DNA of 64,000 nt from Steromphala cineraria (taxonomy: Eukaryota; Mollusca; Gastropoda; Trochida; Trochidae), in contig OU744723.1 of assembly GCA_916613615.1 (NCBI GenBank), forward strand, positions 68,343,226 through 68,407,225, read 5' to 3'. The notes under the pieces are model-generated. The model saw only the letters and a program-made list of their open reading frames with translations, did no database searches and was not told the DNA's origin. Below, piece after piece: positions 1 through 10,506 of the stretch. The position numbers and the translations under genes are program-made. Within the stretch, counting starts at the first letter, position 1; every line of letters begins with the position of its first letter.

Positions 1-173
1 GTTTGCGATCACGCTCCTCGCTAGCAACATTTCTCCGCCGTACACCTCGCTAGTTCCGGTGTACGGTTATACACAGTGAGTATCGTTAAGCTTAAAATAC
101 ATGCTCCCGGGACAAGCTTAAAAGCTTTGTGGATACAAAAAAGCTATCGAAGTAGATGTCATTTCTGACGTAC

Positions 174-3006
174 GTGAAGTGCAGCTGATCGAGGACGGTT
201 AGACTCTGATCCTTGATTTCAGCCGGCTCCTTGACTCTGTAGATGATGTTGAGGGCCCCGTCTTCTGCGTGGTCCCCGGTCTCCGCTATGTAGATACAGG
301 TCCCGTTCCCCGGACACGTCCCTACCGCAAGGTCCTCCCAGTCGTAGTTCCGGATGTGAGCGATGTCCAGGGTAGCGAGCAGCTTGCCTGGAAACCAGGA
401 TTATGAAAATATAAAGAGAGCTAGAGTCAGTATCAGCATTAAATAGTAGAATCGAGATGCTGGTTTCATGTAACAGTATTTTCAGCCACAATACCGGGGA
501 CTTAGCCAAGTATATTTTGTACGTAGCTCACTTGGTAGAGTGTCTGCTCGTCGCCTTAATGACCGAGTTCGATCCCCGGTCGCCACATACTATAGAAGTT
601 AAAAGATGGGGGTTGTTGATGGTTTGACAGACAGACAGACTTTATTCAGAATTAAAGGCCTCATGGCCCAGATTACACCAAAAGTTTTGTAAAACAGATA
701 CGGTGTGGTGTAAAAAAAAATCATTTAAATATCTGAGTTTCCTTCAAAAAGAGCGCAACATTTTTCAAAAGTGATACATCCTTGCTAGATATTAAATTAT
801 AAAGATTCATTCTTGTAGGATGGTTGATATAATATGAAGGCACATACAATTTTCTAAGATGTTCATAATATGGACATATGAGAATAACATGATATTCATC
901 TTGAATCTCTTTTAAACAACAGCGAGTGCAAGTTAAATCATGTATGTTAATATTATCACATTGTCTAAATCTCTGTACTGAAGATTATGAGACTGACATC
1001 TTATTTTAACAATTAACCTCTTAATATCTTTAGATACAACATCAGTGCATATATATGCTTTAGCCTCAAAGACAGACTTAATTGACTTATAAAAAGAAAG
1101 ATAATGTGACTTGTCTAATCTAGTATACCATTCTTGAATATTAATTTCAATACAACGATGCTTAAATGCAGACATGAATAGAGAAACATCTCCAAAGTCT
1201 TGATTTACCCACGCATATGAAAATCCTGTTGTGTGTAATAGTGTGCGTACATGGGATACCCAGTTTCGGCTACCATTTTCATCTTGTTGCTTTAACATTT
1301 GATAACATGCTGCAGGATGCCTTGAAGGGTGTAATCGTACTACCCGGCACCAGTACCTAATACAGTTGCAGTAGTATCTAACACATAAATTGTATCTGCC
1401 AGTTTCTCCTAAAACAGCTATATTAGAAGATTTCTTACTGATTGATAAATATTTCTTAATAAAATTATTTTGAACCTTTTCAATGGAATCGCTGAAGCAA
1501 TACCCCCAGATTTCACTGCCATACATATACAGAACGTCATACGTGTGCATTTGGGTCGTTTGTATTGAACGAGTAGATGTCATGGACGCGGAGGAACAAC
1601 GAGTTCGAAGAACGAGTTGTTTCTCCGCGTCCATGACATCTTCGAGTTCAATACAAACGACCCAAATGCACACGTATGACGTTCTGTATTTATTATATAC
1701 TCTCTTTTTAACCTTTTTAAAAGTAATTTTGAATTGCGTAAAAAATCCGAGACGTCGCACTGCGCATTGATACATAATGCAAAGAAGGCGATTACCTGTG
1801 ACACGCTCGACTGATGATTTGATACCTCAATTATCTGTTTATTTTCTCATTACTTTGCGTAGTTAACGTAGGAGGCAATTTTATCAAGTGTGAAAACTAA
1901 ATACAGTGATAAAAGTCTATCCTTAGTTATTATCTATAAAGTTCTGAATATGATGAACGTAAGTTCAGGATTCCGAACGACGGGATCCTTTCAAACGACG
2001 TCACCATGGAAATGACGTCATAATCGTTGTAGGCTATGACGTCATAAGGGCCCAGTGTCGCTGGCGATGTTCTCGGAGTTTTGTTTAGGATTTCCTTTTT
2101 TATAGTGTTTTGCAGTTTCTTTACTGACGATAACACTAGTTTCTCACTATATCATTCTTCAATATCATATCAAAAAGGAGGTTTGTTACCAACGCATGGA
2201 TATCCGTCAAATCCGGTGTTCTAATTAGGAAAATGATTGTTACGTACGGAAAATTCAGAGAATTGCCGAAGCTGAAAAAAAGTAGAACCGGCAGGCGTGC
2301 AATACGGATTCTGGAGTGCAATACGGAATTTGAAGACGTATTCCGTATTGCATCCTTGTATTACTATCATAAGATTACATGAGTATATAATAAAAGGCTA
2401 TAGGGGCTATCTTTGTATCAAAAATATTCATCACAGTTTTAAAGCCAATGTTAGGGAACTTACGTAACAAACGAAAAATAGGAAAAGATGCACGTTGTGC
2501 TTGTAAGGCTAATTTTTCACAATTCCTTGACCAAATTAATCGAGATGAAAATATGGTTTGTTGATGGTTTGTTTAACCCTCATAACCACAATAATGCCCA
2601 AACTAGCGCAGCCCTGTGGCTGCCGTAAAGTAAATGCCCAATATGTTAACACAGGTACATTATACAAAAGTGTTATTATCATATTTAGTTGGATGGATTG
2701 AGCGCCGTATGATAACGAGAACGTTGAGTAACGTTGAGAATATCAGTGTTTGAAATGACTGACTGAATACCAACCTTGATTCTTAGAAATTCACTCGTTG
2801 AAAATATGACTAGTTCGAGATTGGTACATGTATCATGGACATACCTGAGTCCGCTGCCAGAGCAAAGATTCTGCTTGAATCCCCCTTGTCATTCTGTGTG
2901 TAGATGACGTTAGGGTGAGCCCGGCTGTACGCAAGACCGGAAGCTTCGTCAACTTCCGGGCTATCGACCACGCCCATCACCTTTCCCGCACTGAATTGTG
3001 GGATGG
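174..3006 (-). CDS. Two exons of a probable propeller-like protein gene (partial)
   Basis: Two minus-strand exons join cleanly. The first runs 3006 to 2845 (acceptor ...TTTCAG, donor GTATGT) and the second 387 to 174 (acceptor ...TTTCCAG, donor GTACGT). The first ends with one leftover base and the second opens with two, giving an uninterrupted reading frame of about 124 residues. The peptide reads ...DEASGLAYSRAHPNVIYTQN..., then ...NYDWEDLAVGTCPGNGTCIY.... As I recall the family, the pattern ASGL-S-HP-YT-ND-GD followed by DWED-AVG is typical of uncharacterised, often secreted, propeller-like proteins found in bacteria and invertebrates. GC content is clearly higher than in the flanks, as expected for real exons. 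The start and signal-peptide exon (above 3006) were not found, and the 3' part leaves the window. Exon status is well supported; function is unknown. Confidence 0.72.
519..590 (+). mobile_element. tRNA-derived SINE head
   Basis: A box A-like stretch (TAGCTCACTTGGTAGAG) is followed about 30 bases later by a box B-like stretch (GAGTTCGATCCC). The pair resembles the internal promoter of tRNA genes, but the arms do not fold into a good cloverleaf, and another element's tail follows almost directly. I read it as a SINE head rather than a working tRNA. Confidence 0.5.
636..1526 (-). mobile_element. LINE 3' end (C-terminal part of reverse transcriptase ORF and 3' UTR)
   Basis: Read on the minus strand, this begins with YGSEIWGY, a motif typical of the region after the reverse transcriptase domain in non-LTR retrotransposons. 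It continues through a GETGRYNLCVRYYCNCIRYW segment and ends with a Cys/His knuckle (CTRCCLKEIQDEYHVILICP). The ORF stops about 70 codons after the knuckle, followed by a short 3' UTR (ATGAGGCCTTTAATTCTG, then AATAAAG) and a CTGT-repeat tail at 636-650. One frameshift lies near 960-975, just before the knuckle. The element is 5'-truncated, and its upstream boundary coincides with the palindrome at 1527. Non-functional copy. Confidence 0.82.
1527..1689. repeat. Long near-perfect palindrome
   Basis: The arms are about 75 bases each (ATACAGAACGTCATACGTGT ... ACACGTATGACGTTCTGTAT) around a short centre near 1608, with only a few mismatches. The LINE fragment ends at its left edge, and an open frame reads straight through it. 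Confidence 0.9.
1995..2045. promoter_or_regulatory. Cluster of CRE-like TGACGTCA motifs
   Basis: Perfect TGACGTCA palindromes occur at 2013-2020 and 2037-2044, and a CGACGTCA variant lies near 1997. TGACGTCA is the known consensus for CREB/ATF proteins; whether it acts here is inference. The cluster lies 300 bp from the palindrome at 1527-1689. Confidence 0.4.
2317..2352. repeat. Small hairpin built on TGCAATACGGAAT
   Basis: TGCAATACGGAAT is followed by its inverted copy ATTCCGTATTGCA. A further direct copy of TGCAATACGGATT lies just upstream, near 2299. Confidence 0.7.
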
Positions 3007-3009
3007 CTG

Positions 3010-6000
3010 AAACATGAGACATCCATATCAGGAATGACAATACCTCTCCTGATTAATTTGTGATAAGTTGAAAGAAAAAAGGGATAGTTGTATTTCTAGA
3101 ATATATGCTAAATAGATTTTTAAAAGGCCCTTCGTTTGAACATGCGGTTAGGTAAAAAGGGACCTGGTATATTTGTGTAAATCACTTGAGGCATGACTGA
3201 CAAAACCACATCGCGTGTCAATACGGTGTCATATGTGCGATGCGATGTGTCACTAGTGTATCGGAGAATGGTGGAGCTTTGTTTTGACAGAAATAAGGAT
3301 AGAATCCGTTTTGGAATTTTTCATATCTACTGAACTTAGCAAGGTACATTGAAATTATAGAGGAATGTTCTGGAGGATGAAATTGGTTTGATGCGTATAA
3401 TGACATTGGTTACAATCAAAGATAGAATGGATGTTTTGACAATAATTCTATGGGTCATATTAAAATGCTATGTCAATCTTAATTGACCGTACTAGTTAGT
3501 TTTTGCTGCAATTGGGCGGACATTGTGAATGATAGATTTCAATGTACACGTAGATTGTGGGGATAATGTCTACAATAAGAACAGAAAGACAACCTCTTAG
3601 CATGTAAGAGAAACACCACTGTGTAAGGGTACTTCGATGGTGTAAAATAACTTTCCATATCCTAAAGGAAAGAGAAATTCAAAGCAAAAAGTAAATACAT
3701 ACAGAGTGCTCGCAGTTTACATCCTTCGAGCGTATTTATGTCGTAAACATATCCGACCCGTTTCTGAATTGTCCATTAAAAAAGCGTTTAAATATTAAAT
3801 AGATATTTAGGTAAAGCCTTTCTCTAAAATGACATAAATGCTGAATAATAGCCTTAAATAATAAATACTAAAGCCTTTCTTCTTCAGATGTGTTCTTATC
3901 TTTCTACATCTTTCCATTTTGTTTCAATGATATTTGAAGAATAATTTTTCAAACATTTGCCAGCACCCATATTTCATAAATAACCAAAGAAACAGAGAAC
4001 AATATTCAACCAATTTAATCAAATCATCCAAATCTATTAAGAATTTTTAACTTTTTTTATACTTTTAAAAATAAAAAAAACTACGTGAATCAGTGACAAC
4101 AGTCGATCATTCAAATTGTCAAAATGTTCAAATCTTTCAATTTTACATATATTTAGCAAGAATACTTTTACAATGGTTATGAAGTCATCAGGTTTATGAT
4201 GAAATAGCCCAGGATTAACCACCTACCCGCCTTGGCCAGACAAAGGCTTGCCACGAACGCACAGAACAGATACATAACTCCGGAAGTTCAACTAACGTTT
4301 TGGTGTCAGAATTTTTATTTATAAACGACATTCCAACAAAACGTTGTCATTGACCAATAGTCTTTTCCAAGAATGAGTTGTTTTCGGATTAACCAATAGA
4401 AAGTCGTATTTACGGTTTTTAGATAACATTAACCAATGAAAAAGGCAGATTTGTTTATCTTGACACAATGCCCCACTTACCTTGGTCGATAAACTATAAC
4501 ACAATAGCACCGAACAATGATTATCATTATTCTAGTCGAACTATGTCTTTTCATATACTAAAAAGCATTTTGAAAGAAGATACCTGAATGTTTTAAATGG
4601 CTGACAAATAGCCACGGGGTGAATATTTGTGAAAGGTTTGATATAGCCGAATCCTTGGTTAATACCTACGCAGGTATGTCATATTGTGCGAGTGTCCGAA
4701 ATGTTTTTTTTCTCCAAAAGCGAGCGATTTTATTTCTTTATTTATTATCAAACAAATCAAAGAGTCTCCTCATTGAATTAATGCCATGTTTTTATTCAAC
4801 ACATATGGATGATAGTATATACAGTGAAGCTTTTTTAAATTTCAATATGTTATTGTTCATCTGCTAAACTCAACAGACGAATAAATTCAATATTCAATTT
4901 CCATATTGTTTTTGAAAAAAATCAAAACCAAATTTGTGACAATGGCATCATGTCGTTTGAAATAATTATCTTTATTCATTGAGAGGTTTATGATTGTTAA
5001 AATGGTCTGGATATAGACAAAGAGAATTATTGGGCACCACCATGGGTGCGTACTGTAAATGAAGGCCAAGTCTTAGATAAGTGAATCTCACGACGACCTG
5101 AACTCAGCTGTTCCATCCCACGGGTTGCGTTTCGGAGCAATGATTTACTCAAACAGCTAATAACTAGACAAATTTCGCGACGGTCGCGAAGATTGGAGAA
5201 TGTGAATCTCAAGGAGAAGACTTCTGAACTACCACGACTCTGCTTGTCTCTGCTCCATGGGACTTTTCCTCACTTAACTGACTGTAACAAATGGTTAACA
5301 GAAGTCGATTGCACCACTCCCTTTAAACGCTTTCACGAAAACCTCAATTTTTCAAGAAGCAAACATTGAATCATGAAAAGCGTCGACGTCGTTTGATAAC
5401 ATGAATTTATTAAGATTGTAATGGTGATAACTTTTTTAAGAACATCTGGTATACCCTTTTCGATAAAACTAGTAAGAGAATTGTCCTTATTCTTCGGTTT
5501 TAAAGGTACATTAAATGTTTTGATACAAATTTAAGAACATTGCTAAAAATCTATATCATTGAAACATATACACAAAAATTATCACCATTTAGTTTGACCT
5601 AAAATAAGCTTAGAAACAAATCTAATTAAAACTAGCTGTAATGTATGCGTCCCCTAAGTCAGTACGTTACATCTAGCTTCTAACCCACCTGCTCCGTGTC
5701 ACGCATGCGCGGGAATCATCCACTAGAAAAAGAACTGGCTGATCTCTTTGAATCTGGCGTCGTTAGGATTTATGTTGCATTTTACACATTATGAGCATAA
5801 ATATTCATAATTTAATGAATGACTTATTGAACATAAACATTACAGCTAGTTTTAACTAGATTACCCGATTCTAACAGCTTGCAATTTGTATTAACATGAT
5901 TGTCCGATTCAAAGGCTAATGTTGACCCTACATAATTATATGAGTTAAATTTCGCTTTTAAATAGTTCCGAAAGGAAATCAAAAGGTTGTATCAAGTTTG

Positions 6001-6940
6001 GTTTAAATTGACATGCAATTGATGAGACCGATTGTCTCAAGTCATTGCCGTGAAAAGTGGCGTGGGTTTTTCTTTTATGGTCTAGACTTTTGTTTCGGGA
6101 ATCTATAAAGCACATTAAAATAGATTATTAACGTCTACCTCTGGATTTGATCTTAAACTATATTATATTTGCCTTGTTTGAATAATTTTCTGTTGATGAC
6201 TTTGCATGGCGCCTTTCCAAACGCGTGTAAAAAAATCACCAATTTGCTTGCTCCTTAACTAAGCGAGATAGGAGAGCGAAATTGGTCATTTTTGCATATT
6301 TGTAGACGTTATATAACGAAAACACGTCAGTGCATACATGTCAAAGTGGACATATACATTTCCAAAATTCAAATTTAATTTCAAAACATTTATTACAAAA
6401 AAAGTACTTGAAAACAGCGATTTTCGCACCCTAACAGTGTTTAGACAACCACAGTACAAAAAACGTCATGCAATCATGGCTGAAATTATGAGAGATGATT
6501 CTCAAAATACTATTTTATGAAACACATGCGACATTGCAATTACACGACATGCATTATTCGTTTATCCTTCGTTTGAAAAATACCCAGTGTTTCTTTTGCC
6601 CATGGGTTTAAATGTTTATGTCCTACAACCTCAGGTATAGGAATCTCTTGTATATGTAACTCGGGTTTAGGGATGACCAGCCGTGTTTAATAAATTGAAT
6701 TGTTTCCGTTTTGTTTGGGTTAAACTTTACATATAGTTTATTTTTATTATAGCATCAGCCAAGTTGATTTGCTGATAAAACTGTATCTTCAATAATTATT
6801 TGAAACAATTATGTATATGGTAAGGAAAAAGGCGTATATTGCAATCAATATCGTCAACAAGGTCATTTATTATATGCTAAGTTTTCTCAGTTCTAGAAAC
6901 GTGTTCTCGCCACTGAGTGTGATTTCACTTTTTCAAGTTA
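3010..6940. other. No gene recognised; AT-rich non-coding stretch
   Basis: Only short open frames without recognisable motifs occur. At 4346-4440 three copies of a (T)TAACCAATAG-like or GACCAATAG CCAAT-box motif lie within 90 bases, upstream of the minus-strand exons at 174-3006. This could mark the promoter or 5' exon of that gene, but no splice-compatible start exon was identified. Confidence 0.35.
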
Positions 6941-6961
6941 GTGAAAATATCACAGAGGGGA

Positions 6962-7054
6962 TGACGTCATGTGTACAATGGTTTGACGTCACTTTTACAA
7001 TCAACGCGACGTCATCGCCGTCGCTAAGTTACGATCAACAATGGTATGACGTCG
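6962..7054. promoter_or_regulatory. Cluster of four CRE-like motifs
   Basis: TGACGTCA occurs at 6962 and 6984, CGACGTCA at 7007 and TGACGTCG at 7047, so the first three are 22-23 bases apart. The cluster lies 77 bases from the palindrome at 7131. CREB/ATF binding is known for this core; function here is inferred. Confidence 0.45.
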
Positions 7055-7130
7055 CCAGAAAACTCTCGAGTCAAAGCCTTTTGGACATAAATTACCACAT
7101 TTTCGATCTCAGAGGCATATAATAAACAGA

Positions 7131-7285
7131 ATATCTTTTGTTTTGAGTGTGATATGACTTATCTCTCATCTCGTGACGGGGTAAAGCATATATTTTCACT
7201 CGTGGCTGCGCCACTCGTTAAAATACTGGCTCTACCCCATCACTCGATGAGAGATAAGTGATATCACACTCAAAACAAAAGATAT
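7131..7285. repeat. Long palindrome
   Basis: The left arm begins ATATCTTTTGTTTTGAGTGT and the right arm ends ACACTCAAAACAAAAGATAT. The centre is itself palindromic (ACTCGTGGCTGCGCCACTCG). The arms carry scattered mismatches. Confidence 0.88.
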
Positions 7286-7559
7286 CCTCTATTTATATAT
7301 TCCAGAAATCACAAATATAATATAACAGATCCCTTGGGGACACCTGCCAATAGAGGTTTCAATCTAGAAATACATCCATTTATAATTACTCTCTGGGTTC
7401 TATTATTTAGGTAACTATGAAGCCACTCAGTTGATGTACCACAAATTCCGAAAGATTGTAAATAGTAAAGGTACCTAGGGGTTATGGCAAAGAAAAATAC
7501 CTCGCGAGTGCGTAATCCGAGCTGAGTGTATTGCCATAACCCTTTTCCGAATTAGGGGG

Positions 7560-7990
7560 GATACTCTTCTCTCAAGGACAGGGGACTTGTTTGCGAATCC
7601 GCACGACCTGCAAAGAGTTAATATTTGTGGTTATGTTTAACTGAATCCTGTATCATCTATAATACTTTCAGGAGCGTAAATACGTAATGAACTGTCAATT
7701 TTCTTCATTATATGATTGTGTTACCCCCATAATTCTATTAATGATTTGTTATATTCTGAGTTATTTGTTGTTACTCCTTTCATAGGAGTTCATAGACAAG
7801 TACAGCTCCTAACTCGCACTCCTATCCATTTACGAAATATTTTGTTGTCTTAATTTTTATTCCAATATCAATCCATAACTTTGATAAAAATCCTTACTGC
7901 AAACCTATATTTAAAACTTTAATAGCATGATCAATCACAGAAATATCATGGCAATATCAAGGTGAAAATGAAGTTATATTACAAACAAAT
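7560..7990 (+). repeat. Dispersed repeat, copy 1 of 2 (other near 47390-47790)
   Basis: Both copies share, in order, a GCAAAGA-TTAA start, a TATGTTAAACTGAATC block, CATTTTCTTCATTATA, CCTATCAATAA-like and GACATGATCAGTGACAGAAA-like blocks. No coding capacity is visible. Immediately upstream, about 7470-7545, is a short hairpin with GGGGTTATGGCA and TGCCATAACCC arms. Confidence 0.55.
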
Positions 7991-8339
7991 TTACACTTTA
8001 AGTGATTATCTGGATATTTATTAACAAAATGTTTCCAGATTATACCAAAAGGACAAAGATGAAAATATTCGCATCACATGAAGTTATGACTTATGTATAA
8101 TGTATAGAATTTGTACGTAATAAAATTGGCAATGCAGCTTTAATTTAGTTTGTTATTTGTGTATGTTTGCCAGCGATATTAGACAAATAATAAAATATCT
8201 TCAGTCGGTTCATAAACAAAAATTAATAATATCATGTTTGGACATGAATAATACGCTTGTGTTAATATCGTACTGTCAATGTTTACAAACATCTTATTGA
8301 TTTGCTATTGTATTAAAAAAATTATTATTTAATTCCTTT

Positions 8340-8690
8340 AAGAATAAATGTTATTAGTCTTGCATATACACGTCAAGGTTTGGAATCGTTACTTTGTAAG
8401 TAACAACTTTAATTACAATGTTCGCCTTATACCTTATACCTTATGCCTTATTAACCCGTTATCAACTGTTGATTATGATAATCTTTTCAAGCTTTGTCTT
8501 TTCTTAGATAAGGTGTTCAAACTAAGAAGCAATGTGTCAACTTTGTATCAAACTTAAAGATATTTTTATGTGGCGCAGTTAACCTTATCCATCTTGTATT
8601 TTACACATGTTGTACTGTTGGCCTCATGGTCATGTATACGAAATAAATTACTTACTTACTTACTTATTACTTACTTGTACAGTAGCTAAA
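8340..8690 (+). mobile_element. LINE 3' end with TTAC-repeat tail
   Basis: The frame ending near 8555 (DNLFKLCLFLDKVFKLRSNV then stop) matches the extreme C-terminus seen in the other LINE ends of this window (compare AIKSLAIYLKHVFIVRNV at 63.8 kb). It is followed by TTGGCCTCATGGTCATG, an AATAAA and a TTAC microsatellite at 8650-8675, the usual 3' tail arrangement. Heavily 5'-truncated and decayed. Confidence 0.65.
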
Positions 8691-8724
8691 TCATCCATAG
8701 GTATTTCAATGTCGATACAAATGT

Positions 8725-9331
8725 ACAGCTGCGTATCTTAAATTTGTTCACTTACATTGTATTCTAGTGCAAATATCATGTAATTTGGAATGTTTTTGAG
8801 ACATCTTTGCATTGAAATTTCACTGCATAAGATAAGATTCAGTTTGCATTAACACATTCGCACGTCATACCGAACAGATAACCGTAGCACATTTGGCAGG
8901 TCGTTGAAGTGACCAGGGGTCGAAATTTCGAAAACCCTGTTTTCTATTTTTCTCTACAAAACCCTCCATAAGCGATCAACAGCTTTAGATCTTATTCATA
9001 TTTGTTCCTTTGTACTAAGACAATGTCACTGTGCATATTATTTTTCTACAAAGTTTACATGGATTTTTTAATTGAAATTAAAGAAAATCCGAATTTCACA
9101 AATATGACCCCATCGGTCTATTTAACCATGCCAAATATCGACATTCAGCAACAGTGACGAAACGATCCCGCAATATGATTTGGAAATGATTATTTTACAC
9201 ATGGTTAATTGATGATCCTTTGGAAGGGGTCCTGGAATTATTTTATGGGCGTAAAAACGAAACCCAAATTACATGATGATATTTGCACTAAGATACACAC
9301 GCAAATGAACGAACTTAAGATACGCAGCTGT
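8725..9331. mobile_element. Non-autonomous DNA element with CAGCTGCGTATCTTAA ends
   Basis: The left end CAGCTGCGTATCTTAA and right end TTAAGATACGCAGCTG are inverted copies. Each is flanked by TA, consistent with a TA target duplication. The roughly 600-bp interior has no coding frame. A diverged second copy at about 53750-54555 shares the interior (ATTTGGCAG-TC-TTGAA, TTTCTCTACAAAA-CC) and the GTACGCAGCT right end. Confidence 0.75.
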
Positions 9332-9884
9332 AAAGTTTTGCCTACCTCAAATTATACTATTTTAGATTATAGGCATCAAAAATAATAAGTTTGTTGTTAA
9401 ATCACGTCCAATGAAGATGAATGGGACGTAGGAGGGTGTTCGAATCCAAGAGAGATAGGCATAAGGGGACATACGCTATATCTGTAGGAGAATGGGTTAT
9501 CGCATTCCTTGTAATAATCAGCCATGGTCAAATGTGTTTTTCGCCTTCATTTTCTCCTTGGCTTTGCGTATCAAGTTCAAAAACTTAAGGTATCACGGTA
9601 ATCAATTTGCGTTTCTGCAAGTTGGAGGTAATCAAGTCACACAGATTTATCATCTTCAGACTTAATGAAGTCATGTAAATTGTTCTTAGGGTGTTCGTAG
9701 GTCTTATTAAAATCGACCGTACTCCGAGGAATAAAATATAAAAAATATTGTCTCTATCGGGGCTCGTACCAGCCAGAATATCCTCTCCGTCTCGGTCTGA
9801 ATGCTCCCACCTCTATCGCATGTTGTTATAACCAGTTTGGTGCAGACAAACTCAGTCATTATCCAATCACATCCTCGTTTTTAA

Positions 9885-10075
9885 ATAACGTTAAGCGGCC
9901 GCTATGTTTAAAGAATGGTACACTGGAGTTACCTGCCCCTAGCATGATATCGAAAGCTTTTGCTGCGCTCCTTGCGATTGGCTAGAGGAGCTTGCGTCAG
10001 AACATGCGGGTAATAGGGATGCCTTCAGACTGTGAATGAGAGGAAAGCCAGGCTGGGTGAAGTTCGAACCCTACT
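9885..10075 (+). repeat. Dispersed repeat, copy 1 of 2 (other at 58130-58270)
   Basis: The two copies share TACACTGGAGTTACCT, a GAAAGCTTTTGCT block and GTCAGAACATGCG with similar spacing. This copy lies about 420 bp upstream of the FUT-A first coding exon. The other lies upstream of the FUT-C first exon but in the opposite orientation relative to the gene, which argues for a mobile repeat rather than a shared promoter. Confidence 0.5.
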
Positions 10076-10149
10076 AGAGACATTTTTACACTTTTTTCCT
10101 TGAATCACAGTCTATTTTAATCAGACTGGGTGTTCGTGACCATATAGAT

Positions 10150-10345
10150 CGCTACATACTAGTTTCAGGTACCAATGTTTACAGCTGGCTGACTGAGTGC
10201 AATGTGGATGAAGTGTCTTGTCCAAGGACAGAAAACAGAATGAGAACCAGCTAACAAATGTTTTGTTTCTCCAGCAGGATTCGAACCCTGACCTCTGGCG
10301 TGATACCAACATGCTCACCACTCCACCACTGTGCTCCCGTGGAAC
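10150..10345 (-). mobile_element. tRNA-derived SINE
   Basis: On the minus strand the head begins GGGAGCACAGTGGTGGAGTG (box A-like), followed by GGTTCGAATCCTG (box B). After the tRNA part comes CCTTGGACAAGACACTTCAT, a conserved-core-like segment that I recall from several animal SINE families. It lies about 150 bp upstream of the FUT-A first coding exon. Confidence 0.7.
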
Positions 10346-10506
10346 TCTGTCACTTGTTGAATAACTATCTATCAAAGTTGAAAGATCACGTTCTAGTATT
10401 TATTGCTAGGTACAATGCTTGTTACAGAGATTTCCAGGAAAGAAAATACTCGTTATCAAATATCTTTTTCATCTTAATATTGTCCTTGTATTTGCCAGGT
10501 TGTAGG

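Noticed and set aside
519..590. Functional tRNA gene
   Set aside because: Box A and B are present, but no convincing cloverleaf or acceptor stem; better explained as a SINE head. The same applies to 11397-11437 and 54825-54885.
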